Shown: positions 47,979 through 55,553 of the stretch, piece by piece
How the letters are laid out: every line of letters starts with the position of its first letter
Position numbering within the stretch: the stretch's first letter is position 1
NCBI GenBank assembly: GCA_963776735.1
Contig: CAVZNV010000018.1
Span: 434,001-498,000, forward strand
Source: PALSA-612 sp963776735
GTDB lineage: Bacteria; Actinomycetota; Thermoleophilia; Gaiellales; Gaiellaceae
Reading direction: 5' to 3'
DNA: 64,000 nt
Translations under genes and position numbers: made by a program
The notes under the pieces: generated by a model
The model's input: the letters and a program-made list of their open reading frames with translations, nothing else
What the model was told of the DNA's origin: nothing
Database searches by the model: none

Positions 47979-49412
47979 TCAGGCCGTCGCCTCGGGCAGG
48001 AGCTCGGGGCGACGGCCGCTCCACGGCCTCGCCTCCTCGTACGCGGCGGCCACGGCAAGCAGCGAGCCGTCCTCGCCCGTACGGCCGACGAGCTGGAGGC
48101 CGATCGGCAGCCCGTCGCTGCTCCACCCGGCGGGAACGGAGATCGCCGGTTGCCCCGTGATGTTGAACGGGAGCGTGAAGCAGTGCCAGTCCAGGCAGAA
48201 GGTCCAGCGTTCGTCGAAGTCGGTCATCGACGGCACGAGTCCGTTCGGAAGCGGCAGCTTCGTCAAGGTCGGCGTCGCGAAAACGTCGATCCCCTCCCAG
48301 CAGCCCATGATTCGCGCGGCCCGATGGCGCAGGAAGTCGAGCGCCAGGCAGTATTCGCCCGCGGTGGCGGCGAAACCTCGCTTCGCGATCGCCAACGTGT
48401 TCGACTCGAGGTCGCCCATCCGCTCGTCCGGAATCCTGCCGACCGTGGCCGCCGTGTTGCCGTACTTGACCGTCATATAGGCGTCGCGGAGCCCGCCCAG
48501 GCCCGGATCCACCTCGACGAGCTCGTGCCCCATCGACTCCAACGTCCCGAGCGCGCCCTCGAACGTCGAACGGATCTCGGGGTCGAGCACAGCCGCGTCC
48601 GGCGGGTCGGCCAGGCAGCCGATCCGGAGCCGGGCGGGTCGCTCGAGGCAGTGCTCGGCGAACGGCAGCGCCGGGGCCGCGATCCCGTACGGCTCGCCGG
48701 GCACCGGGCCTGAGATCGCATCGAGCATCAGCGCCACGTCGCGGACGGTTCGCGCGATCGGCCCCACGGTCGCGAGGCCGCCCCACGCCTCGTACAGCTC
48801 GGGCGCCAGCGGGACGCGAGCCCGGGACGGTTTCATCCCTACGACCGCGCAGCACGAGGACGGGATCCTGCACGAGCCGCCGCCATCGGTTCCGAGAGCG
48901 AGCGGCACCATCCCGGCTGCGGTCGCGGCGGCGTCGCCGCCGCTCGAGCCGCCGGAGTTGACGCCCGCCCTCCAGGGGTTCGTGGTCGGACCGAACAGCG
49001 AGTTCTCCGTCGTCGGGCGCAGGCCGAATTCGGAGGTGTTCGTCTTGCCGATGACGACGGCGCCCGCGTCGCGGAGGCGTCGAACGACCAGTGCGTCGAA
49101 GCCCGCATCGTGGCCGGCGTAGGCTCGCGAGCCGTAGGAGGTGGGGAGGTCGACAGTCGCCGTAATGTCCTTGACCGTGACCGGCAGGCCGTGGAGCGGA
49201 CCGCGCGCATCCAGCGCGTCGAGGGCGTCGGCGTCTACGAGTGCTGCCTCCGCTCGAAGCGCAACGATTGCGTTCACTCGCGGGTTGACGCTCTCGATCC
49301 GGCTCAACACTCGCTCCGTCAGCTCGCGCGTGGACAGCTCACCGTTCTCGATCCGGGCGCGGACGTCGACGGCCGAGGCGAATCCGAGGTCGTCGTGAGC
49401 GGCGCCGGCCAT
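47979..49412 (-). CDS. amidase, amidase-signature family
   Basis: Amidase-signature hydrolase of 477 aa. The Ser-Ser-Lys triad is visible: Lys81 in LPVTVKDITAT, cis-Ser156 in NSGGSSGGDAAATAAGMVPL and nucleophile Ser180 in LGTDGGGSCRIPSSCCAVVG. The family normally has GTDTGGS; here it is GTDGGGS. It hydrolyses amides to acids and ammonia, which would suit an island that imports an N-containing compound and passes it to the acyl-CoA synthetase (inference). It converges with the binding-protein gene, 7 bp apart. Confidence 0.9.
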   Translation of the reverse strand: MAGAAHDDLGFASAVDVRARIENGELSTRELTERVLSRIESVNPRVNAIVALRAEAALVDADALDALDARGPLHGLPVTVKDITATVDLPTSYGSRAYAGHDAGFDALVVRRLRDAGAVVIGKTNTSEFGLRPTTENSLFGPTTNPWRAGVNSGGSSGGDAAATAAGMVPLALGTDGGGSCRIPSSCCAVVGMKPSRARVPLAPELYEAWGGLATVGPIARTVRDVALMLDAISGPVPGEPYGIAAPALPFAEHCLERPARLRIGCLADPPDAAVLDPEIRSTFEGALGTLESMGHELVEVDPGLGGLRDAYMTVKYGNTAATVGRIPDERMGDLESNTLAIAKRGFAATAGEYCLALDFLRHRAARIMGCWEGIDVFATPTLTKLPLPNGLVPSMTDFDERWTFCLDWHCFTLPFNITGQPAISVPAGWSSDGLPIGLQLVGRTGEDGSLLAVAAAYEEARPWSGRRPELLPEATA

Positions 49413-49472
49413 CTCGTTCGATTATCGCGTAGTGCGGTTCAACCGCCTTCGGTGGCTGCCGATACAGGCTTC

Positions 49473-50098
49473 ATGAGAGTGACTGGGCTCATCCGGCCGC
49501 TGCGTGCGCGAATCGACGTCGGGCTGATCTACCACTACGACCTCCGCGAGCCGGTCCAGGACTTTCGCGCCGAGATCGCGGTCGAGATGAAGGAGGCCGA
49601 CCGCGACGAGGTCACCGAGGCGGCGATGCTCTCGATCCGTCGCTCGACCGGAAGTTCTTCGACCGGCTCGACGACGGCATGGTCTGTTACGTCGCGAAGA
49701 TCGACGGCCGCGTCGTGGCGTACAACTGGGCGCGGTATCGATCCGGCGAGGACGAGGGAGACACGATCGCCCTCGGGCCGACCGACGTCTACATGACCGA
49801 CGCATTCACCGCGCCGGCGTTTCGCGGGAGGAAGATCCACACGCAGACGCTCGCTTACATCATGCAAACGGCGAAGGCGAGTGGATACCTCGACGCATGG
49901 ACGCTCGTGAGCGCAAGACGCCGCGACTCGTGGAAGACCCATCGACGGCTCTGCTGGAGCCGCTCGGGGATCGTTCTTCGCGTCCGCCTGCGCGATCTCG
50001 TGCGCGTCAGGGCGCGGAGCCCCTACGTCGTCGTGGCCTATGCGGGGTCGCCGACGCCGCTCGCTACGAGACGCTCTCGGGCCGCGGCTGCCGTTTGA
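49473..50098 (+). pseudogene. GNAT-type acetyltransferase, frameshifted
   Basis: The first frame, from ATG 49473, reads IRPLRARIDVGLIYHYDLRE then DFRAEIAVEMKEADRDEVTE, the usual start of an actinobacterial GNAT-like family. Near 49625-49640 it must shift by one base missing (or two added) to continue DPSLDRKFFDRLDDGMVCYV, then TDAFTAPAFRGRKIHTQTLA, the acetyl-CoA loop region, to the stop at 50098. Neither half is a complete protein alone. It is the second broken gene in the island. Confidence 0.6.
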
Positions 50099-50132
50099 GC
50101 CTGTCGCGGACACGACGATAGGCTCGCCTGCC

Positions 50133-51080
50133 ATGGCTTCGATCATCAGGGGTAAGGCTTTGCAGAAGGGCGGGCTGATCGCCGTCTGTACACCCGGCTC
50201 GCCTCTTCGCGAGCTCGACTACCTTCGGAGCGGCTTCGACTGGCTCGAGGCGCAGGGTTTCCGGGTGCGGCTGACGCCGAACGCGAACATCGGCGAGAGC
50301 TTCAAGGCAGGGCCGCCGGAGGTGCGGGCAAACGACCTGCTGGAGGCGTTCGCCGATTCCGAGGTCGACGCCATCTGCCCGCTCGCGGGCGGTCATGCGG
50401 GATCGCAGATCCTGCCGTTCCTCGACTACGAACTGATCGCCGCCAATCCCAAGCCGCTTGTCGCCTTCAGTGAGTTGACCGTCCTCGTGGCGGCGATCGT
50501 CGGTCGCGCTCGCGTGGCCGCGTTCTACGGCCCGATGGTCTCGGCGCTCGGTGTCATGCCCGAGTTCACCCGAACGTCCTGGCTGCGGGCGCTCACTGTG
50601 GCCGAGGCGCTCGGATCGGTCGACGAGAGCGGCTCGCCCGCGCGGTGCGTCGTGCCGGGCGTGGCCGAGGGCGAGCTCGTCGGCGGCACGCTCTCGCTCG
50701 TCGACACGCTTGTCGGGACACCCTTCGAGATCGACACGCGCGGCAAGATCCTGCTGCTCGAGGACGTCTACGAGGAGCCGCCGCGGCTCGACCGCTACCT
50801 GAACCACCTGAAGAACGCGGGGCTGCTCCAGGCCTGCGCGGGCATCTGGCTCGGCGACTTCAAGCAGTGCGTACCGCGCGCGCAGTTCCCGCTCTGGACC
50901 GGCACGAATCTAACGGTCGAGGAGCTGATCGATGAACACATCAGGCCGCTGGGTATCCCTGCCATGCACGGCCTGCGCGTCGGGCACGGGCGCGAAGTGG
51001 TCACGGTGCCGATGGGCGTCCGCGCCCGCCTGGACGCGGAGGCCGGCGGCCTGGACATCCTCGAGTCTGCGCTGATCTGA
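50133..51080 (+). CDS. LD-carboxypeptidase, peptidase family S66 (copy 2)
   Basis: S66 peptidase of 315 aa. KGGLIAVCTPGSPLRELDYL opens the fold; the catalytic Ser is in LVAFSELTVLVAAI (usual FSDIT becomes FSELT), the acid in ILLLEDVYEEPPRLDRYLNH and the His in HGLRVGHGREVVTVPMG. GVAEGELVGGTLSLVDTLVG is conserved with copy 1. ATG 50133 is 8 nt after TAGGCT (leaderless). It is a paralogue of, not identical to, the gene at the other end of the island. Confidence 0.87.
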   Translation: MASIIRGKALQKGGLIAVCTPGSPLRELDYLRSGFDWLEAQGFRVRLTPNANIGESFKAGPPEVRANDLLEAFADSEVDAICPLAGGHAGSQILPFLDYELIAANPKPLVAFSELTVLVAAIVGRARVAAFYGPMVSALGVMPEFTRTSWLRALTVAEALGSVDESGSPARCVVPGVAEGELVGGTLSLVDTLVGTPFEIDTRGKILLLEDVYEEPPRLDRYLNHLKNAGLLQACAGIWLGDFKQCVPRAQFPLWTGTNLTVEELIDEHIRPLGIPAMHGLRVGHGREVVTVPMGVRARLDAEAGGLDILESALI

Positions 51081-51121
51081 GCCGCCAGATCAATACTCCG
51101 CAGGGGTTGTGCCGCTTATGC

Positions 51122-51307
51122 TCAGGCCGCCTCCGGCGGTGCAGGAAGCGATGACGCGTCAGATGCCGGCCGAGCTGCGGCTTCCTGGATTGTGGGCACA
51201 GCCTCGATCGTCAACGCCGTCGCGAGTCGCTTCGCCTCATCGGAGCGCGGCCGGTCGTGCAGGTAGCGCCGGGTCGTTTCCGCATCAGCGTGCCTTGGTA
51301 GCGCCAC
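51122..51307 (-). pseudogene. integrase (tyrosine recombinase) C-terminal remnant
   Basis: The frame encodes ALPRHADAETTRRYLHDRPR followed by SDEAKRLATALTIEA, which matches the last catalytic-Tyr helix of phage-type tyrosine recombinases (lgHaD..TT.rYlh..). Upstream bases on the minus strand reach a stop within ten codons, and nothing resembling the other catalytic residues is found. It is 230 bp inside the right attachment repeat, exactly where an island integrase would lie. Confidence 0.7.
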
Positions 51308-51425
51308 GCGTGCCCCGAGACCGGGGCGTTACGCTGAGCGTGCATCAGGACTCGCCTCCTGTTGCCGTGCCCCCGGCCGCCTGAGCGGTGCGGGGGCGAT
51401 TACGTGGACGAGACCGTCCTACTCA

Positions 51426-51446
51426 AACTTTGTCTGGAACTTTGTC
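51426..51446. repeat. AACTTTGTC direct repeats near the right attachment site
   Basis: AACTTTGTC occurs at 51426-51434 and 51438-51446 (12-bp period), between the integrase remnant and the attachment repeat. On the other strand this is GACAAAGTT twice; arm-type integrase sites are a possible reading. Confidence 0.35.
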
Positions 51447-51537
51447 CCCGAATCGCCTGATCGAACCTGACCTAACCAAGCAGCTTGGCTCAACCATGCG
51501 GTGTCGGCCGTGGCGCACAACGCTTGGCCGAGTTGCA

Positions 51538-51576
51538 ATGCAGAAGGTCGTGGGTTCGAATCCCATCATCCGCTCT
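51538..51576 (+). repeat. island right attachment repeat (partial tRNA-Gly)
   Basis: The same 39 bases as 37068-37106: T-arm and 3' acceptor strand, but no matching 5' half, so no functional tRNA can form. Just upstream one base differs (TTGCA instead of TTGCC). Confidence 0.9.
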
Positions 51577-51577
51577 G

Positions 51578-51602
51578 AAAAGCCCCGCTCCGGCGGGGTT
51601 TT
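51578..51602 (+). terminator. terminator hairpin beside the right attachment repeat
   Basis: AAAAGCCCCGC, 4-nt loop, GCGGGGTTTT. It corresponds to the terminator after the intact tRNA-Gly, with a different loop. Confidence 0.75.
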
Positions 51603-51797
51603 CTACGTGGAGGGGTGACCCGGGCAGACGAACACGACCCAGGCGTCCGTGCAGTCTTGGAACTCGCTCGCACTTCGAGCGCGACGCTCTGCCTGGGAGA
51701 AGTTCGACGCGGCGGCGATCGTGCGACGAACGCCGTGGACCACCGCACGTACTTCGAATCTGTTGCGTTCTGACGCGCTCTGTGTGCTCACGACCAC
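51603..51797 (-). CDS. 64-residue hypothetical protein
   Basis: GTG 51797 has GGAGG 6 nt upstream. Sequence VVSTQSASERNRFEVRAVVH, then GVRRTIAAASNFSQAERRAR and DCTDAWVVFVCPGHPST; soluble, mixed alpha/beta, no family recognised. It lies just outside the island's right repeat. Confidence 0.45.
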   Translation of the reverse strand: MVVSTQSASERNRFEVRAVVHGVRRTIAAASNFSQAERRARSASEFQDCTDAWVVFVCPGHPST

Positions 51798-51896
51798 CGG
51801 GTACCTCCTGTTCGCCCCCTCGGCGTCCGAACGACGCCCTCACTGATTGGGACGACCGAGGTGGAAGCGCGTTGAGAAGGACAGATGAAGCTTCGG

Positions 51897-52196
51897 CTAC
51901 GCCTGCTCGCAGGCGATTCCGTCATGGTCGCGGTCGAGTCCGCGGTTGTAGGACATCGCGAGGCGATAGAAGCGATCACTCCGGAAGAACGTGATCACGG
52001 GCGGAGCGCCTCCGGTCGTCTTGTCGTGCGCATGAGCCAGCCCGAGACCGTGCGGGTACTTCCGGTTCAGGTTGTGGCAGTTCTTGTAGAGGGTCGGGCT
52101 CTTCGCGTTCGCCGGGGAGGCAATCGCGAGACCGAGGGCAATTGTCAGGGCGGCGGCAACGATTCGCATCTGAGCGAGACTAAATCCGCACTTCAT
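51897..52196 (-). CDS. secreted excalibur (calcium-binding) domain protein
   Basis: Exported protein of 99 aa: signal segment MRIVAAALTIALGLAIASPA, then YKNCHNLNRKYPHGLGLAHA and, at the end, YNRGLDRDHDGIACEQA. The two Cys and the D-x-D-x-D-G-I-x-C-E motif define the excalibur domain, an EF-hand-like extracellular calcium site. ATG 52196 or ATG 52169 could start it; neither has a clear ribosome-binding site. Confidence 0.85.
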   Translation of the reverse strand: MKCGFSLAQMRIVAAALTIALGLAIASPANAKSPTLYKNCHNLNRKYPHGLGLAHAHDKTTGGAPPVITFFRSDRFYRLAMSYNRGLDRDHDGIACEQA

Positions 52197-52323
52197 CGGA
52201 TTACAAGGGCGGGTGCGCGGAAATCGGCCGAGCGGTATAGCATCGCCGAATTCGACAATCGATGCGCGACGCCGAGCGGCAGGCGTCGACGGTTCCCGAG
52301 CAACGTTCGAGAAGGAGGCGTCG

Positions 52324-54111
52324 ATGAGCCACGCTCCAGTGATTTTCGACACCGCGCAGGCGATCTTGACCTGGCAGTCCTCGTCCGCCGATCCGTTGAC
52401 GGTCGGTCGGGCGCCCTTGTCGCCTCATGTGGGCAGCCAAGACGTTCAGCTGCTGGTCGGGCTCGACAACGGACCGTGGACGTACTGGTCGGAGTTCGAC
52501 GCCAATCCGCAAGGCGGCCATCGGGGCAACGTCTACAACTTTCAGTACTGGCAGTACGTCGACGCGATGTACTACTACGTGCACCGCCTTGCCGCCGTGC
52601 CGCCGGCGATGTGGATCGACGCCGCGCATCGCAACGGCGTGAAGGTCTATTCGGCCGTCACGTGCGACTGCGTCGGCTGCGCGGACGAGTTCACGAAGCT
52701 CGTGCAGCAGTCCGACGAGGCCGCGGAGCAGCTGTATCTGATCGCCGACACGTACGGCTTCGACGGGTGGATGTTCGACGTCGAAAACGGCGCCGAGCCC
52801 GACGACAACCTTCAGAAGACGATGCAACTGCTGAAGGCGAGGAAGCTCTCGAACGGACGGCCGATCGAGGTGGGTTTCTACCAGGCATATGTGTACTCGA
52901 TCGACGAGGCCAACTATCCGTTCTTCGAAGCCGGAACCTTCTACCAGAGCGATTACACGCCGGAACGCGGGTGTCCGGAGGCGACGTACACCTTTCTCGA
53001 CCAGAACAACGCAGCCGGACGGCGCTTCGACACGTTCTGGGCCGTGAACGTCTACGCGTTCAAGCACGATTCCGGCGGGCCCGGCATGCTCTTCAACGGC
53101 TACTCGCATCTGGACGTCCAGGGTTGCTTCGACCTGCTCGGGCAGGCCCGCACGGAGCCGCCGACGGACTACTACCAGTCGCTCGCGCTGTACGCGCCCG
53201 ACTGGACGATGTACGGCGGCCACGACGCGACCTCGGACCCGCTTCCGGACCGTGAGACATTCCACGAGACGGACCGGAAGTTCTGGGTCGGAGACGGCTC
53301 AGGGCCTGCTGTCTCGAACTTCGTCGATCCGAGATCGTCTGCCGTCTCGATGCCGTTCATCACGCGCTTCAACACCGGCGAAGGCTCCGTGTTCTCGATC
53401 TTCGGAATGCCGATGGCCGGCGAATGGTGCCACCTCGGCTGCCAGGAACGGCTGCCGACCTGGCTCGATCGCGTGACCGGCTCTCAGGCGGTCGTGCAGG
53501 CGCAGATCACCTACGAAGATGCCTACGACGGCGGCTCGGCGCTGGCCTTCCGGGGCACGTTGCAGCCGAACGAGGAGGTCGAATTCGAGCTCTTCCTGAC
53601 GCAGTTCACCGTTTCGTCAGGAGCGATGATCAGGCTCGTCTACAAGCTCGGGCCGAACTCGCTGCTGCCGTACGTCAAGGCGACGTTCGACGACGGCACG
53701 ACCTATCGAACGGCGGGAGGAACAGGCGGCGGCTGGGTGCGTGCGGTCGGCCATCCCAGCGTCGAAAAGACCGTGATGAGCCTCTCCGTTGGTTTCTCGA
53801 ACACGTCCGGTGCGGACGCGACGGTCGACGTGGCCGTCGGTGAGCTCACCGTGACGGCCGCGAACTTCCCGCCACCCGACCTGATCACGCCTACCCAGAA
53901 CGGCGACATGCTGACCTGGTCGCCTCCGAGCGGCTGGGAGCCGATTTGGTACTACAACGTGTTCCGGTCAGCGGGCGGCACAACGGCGTTTGTCGGACGG
54001 GCGTTCCTGGGGCAGTACGACCTCTTGGCAGCCCTCTTCCCGCAGCCCTCAGGCGGAACGTACGTCGTCCAACCCGTCACTACGTCCGGGAACGCCTCAG
54101 ACGTCTCGTAG
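52324..54111 (+). CDS. GH85-like endo-beta-N-acetylglucosaminidase without signal peptide
   Basis: Glycosidase-like protein of 595 aa with AAGGAGG before the ATG. The barrel (residues 20-330) contains NFQYWQYVDAMYYYVH, PAMWIDAAHRNGVKVYSAVT and LYLIADTYGFDGWMFDVENG, the order and spacing of GH85 endoglycosidases. At the catalytic strand GH85 has N-x-E; here it is Asp152-x-Glu154. Beta-sandwich (about 370-520) and FN3-like (from 530) domains follow. No signal peptide is visible, so it would be cytosolic, or exported another way. A role in N-glycan or chitobiose-core trimming is by family only. Confidence 0.75.
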   Translation: MSHAPVIFDTAQAILTWQSSSADPLTVGRAPLSPHVGSQDVQLLVGLDNGPWTYWSEFDANPQGGHRGNVYNFQYWQYVDAMYYYVHRLAAVPPAMWIDAAHRNGVKVYSAVTCDCVGCADEFTKLVQQSDEAAEQLYLIADTYGFDGWMFDVENGAEPDDNLQKTMQLLKARKLSNGRPIEVGFYQAYVYSIDEANYPFFEAGTFYQSDYTPERGCPEATYTFLDQNNAAGRRFDTFWAVNVYAFKHDSGGPGMLFNGYSHLDVQGCFDLLGQARTEPPTDYYQSLALYAPDWTMYGGHDATSDPLPDRETFHETDRKFWVGDGSGPAVSNFVDPRSSAVSMPFITRFNTGEGSVFSIFGMPMAGEWCHLGCQERLPTWLDRVTGSQAVVQAQITYEDAYDGGSALAFRGTLQPNEEVEFELFLTQFTVSSGAMIRLVYKLGPNSLLPYVKATFDDGTTYRTAGGTGGGWVRAVGHPSVEKTVMSLSVGFSNTSGADATVDVAVGELTVTAANFPPPDLITPTQNGDMLTWSPPSGWEPIWYYNVFRSAGGTTAFVGRAFLGQYDLLAALFPQPSGGTYVVQPVTTSGNASDVS

Positions 54112-54126
54112 TCGCCGCGTGCCGCG

Positions 54127-55392
54127 CTAGCCGATACGCCGTGCGCCGACGTAATGCGAGTCGTACCAGCCGCTCATGCTCGTGATACGGACGACGTCGC
54201 CCGTGTGCGGCGCGTGGATGAACTGGTCGTTCCCGATGTAGATGCCGACGTGGTTCAGGTTGTCGAAGAAGACGAGGTCGCCGGGCTCGAGCTGGTCGCG
54301 CGCGACCGGGCTCCCGTAGTGGTACTGGGCGGCAGCGAAGTGGGGGAGGCTGATGCCGACCTGCCCGAACACGTACATGACTAGACCGGAGCAGTCGAAG
54401 CCGGTCTGCGGTGACGCTCCGCCCCAGTGGTACGGGACGCCGAGGTACTGCATCGCGATCGAGACCACCTGCGTGTTGCCGCCGCTCGGGACAGGCGCCG
54501 GGGCTGGTGCGGGAGGAGGCGCAGGAGCGGGGGCCGGCGGGGGCGCAGGTGCGGTTGTCGCCGGCGGGGCCGGAGCGGGAGAGGGATCGACCGTCGCTGC
54601 AGGCGGCGGTGGCGGCGCGGCGGCCCGCTGCGCGGCCGCGTGCTCGCGAGCGCGGGCGCGCGCGAGTCGTTCCTCCGCCTTCTGCTGGAGCTGCGCCTGT
54701 CGTGCTCGCTCGGCAGCGAGCTTCTGCGCCGCGATCTGCTTCAGCAGGCGGATCCGTGCCTCGCGGGCGAGCTCGAGCTCGCGTGCGCGCTCGGCGGCTT
54801 TGAGCGCCGTGATCTCCGTCCTGATCGAGCCGAGCAGGCGCTGCCGGCGCTGGAGCTTTGCGGCGATTGCCGTCCGTTGCGCGGCCAGGCGCGCCTCGTT
54901 GGCCCGCGCGGCCGCGACTTCCCGTGACAGGACGCGCGACTGGCGCTCGAGCGTCGTGCGCGCACGCTGGAGCTGCCCGGTCAGTGACGCCTGCTGGTCG
55001 CTGAGCCGCTGCGCGTCGTTGAGCCGGGTGATGATCTGGTCGAGGCTCGTCGCGCCGGAGATGACGCTGAGCGTCGGGTTCTGCGGCGACTCGTAGAGCG
55101 TGACGAGCAGCTGCTCGAGCCGCTTGGTGGCGATGCGCTCGCTCGCTCGCGCCAGCGCGAGGCGGCTGCGCGTCGCCCGCTCGTGGGCCTTGAGGACGCC
55201 GAGGCGGTAGCGGGCGCCGTCCCAGGCCTCGGCCGCACGGCCCAGGTCGACGTTGATCTGCTGGATCTCCCCCAGAACGTGCTGGGCGCGGGCGGTCTCG
55301 GCGTTGATCGCAGGAGTGCCGGCGGCGCGCGCGGATCCGGCGCAGACGCACAGCGCGACTCCGGCAGCGATCGGCAGCGCCGATCTGCGCAT
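54127..55392 (-). CDS. NlpC/P60 peptidoglycan endopeptidase with coiled coil (RipA-like)
   Basis: Exported cell-wall hydrolase of 421 aa from ATG 55392. A signal peptide (RRSALPIAAGVALCVCAGSA) is followed by a long coiled coil (residues 30-250, for example RLSDQQASLTGQLQRARTTL), an Ala/Pro linker (PAPAPPATTAPAPPPAP), and an NlpC/P60 domain: catalytic Cys in GFDCSGLVMYVFGQVGISLP, His in DNLNHVGIYIGNDQFIHAPH. The plan equals RipA/CwlO-type enzymes that split daughter cells, with the coiled coil probably docking to FtsEX. The longer upstream frame lacks a signal at its start. Confidence 0.9.
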   Translation of the reverse strand: MRRSALPIAAGVALCVCAGSARAAGTPAINAETARAQHVLGEIQQINVDLGRAAEAWDGARYRLGVLKAHERATRSRLALARASERIATKRLEQLLVTLYESPQNPTLSVISGATSLDQIITRLNDAQRLSDQQASLTGQLQRARTTLERQSRVLSREVAAARANEARLAAQRTAIAAKLQRRQRLLGSIRTEITALKAAERARELELAREARIRLLKQIAAQKLAAERARQAQLQQKAEERLARARAREHAAAQRAAAPPPPPAATVDPSPAPAPPATTAPAPPPAPAPAPPPAPAPAPVPSGGNTQVVSIAMQYLGVPYHWGGASPQTGFDCSGLVMYVFGQVGISLPHFAAAQYHYGSPVARDQLEPGDLVFFDNLNHVGIYIGNDQFIHAPHTGDVVRITSMSGWYDSHYVGARRIG

Positions 55393-55510
55393 GTCGAGAA
55401 GCCCCCGCAACGACCCGCCCGACGGTAACAGCCCCCCGGAAACGGGAACACGCCGGCGGTGCGGCTTAACCGACACTTAGCCGGGTTCGCCGCGCAACGC
55501 CGCAAGCCTC

Positions 55511-55545
55511 CCCGGGAGGGCCGGACCTGCGCCGGCCCTCCCGGG
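55511..55545 (-). terminator. strong hairpin after the beta-helix gene
   Basis: Fourteen-bp perfect stem CCCGGGAGGGCCGG / CCGGCCCTCCCGGG, 7-nt loop, 9 bp after the stop at 55554. There is no U-tract on the minus strand. Confidence 0.6.
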
Positions 55546-55553
55546 TTTGCCGT

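Larger units (their letters stand above)
37068..51576. mobile_element. tRNA-Gly-integrated genomic island, about 14.5 kb
   Basis: Bounded by the exact 39-nt tRNA-Gly repeat; only the left copy completes a functional tRNA. An integrase C-terminal remnant (51122-51307) lies beside the right copy. Cargo: two S66 LD-carboxypeptidases, flippase, acyl-CoA synthetase, thiolase, nitroreductase, nitroreductase-like protein, ABC importer, amidase. Two cargo genes are frameshifted and the integrase is truncated, so the element is no longer self-mobile. Confidence 0.8.

Noticed and set aside
37068..51576. Prophage
   Set aside because: No capsid, portal, terminase or lysis genes; the cargo is metabolic, so an integrated island fits better.
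54480..54600. Repeated GGxGCxGG pattern in the NlpC/P60 gene
   Set aside because: It encodes the Ala/Pro linker of the protein; no separate repeat element.
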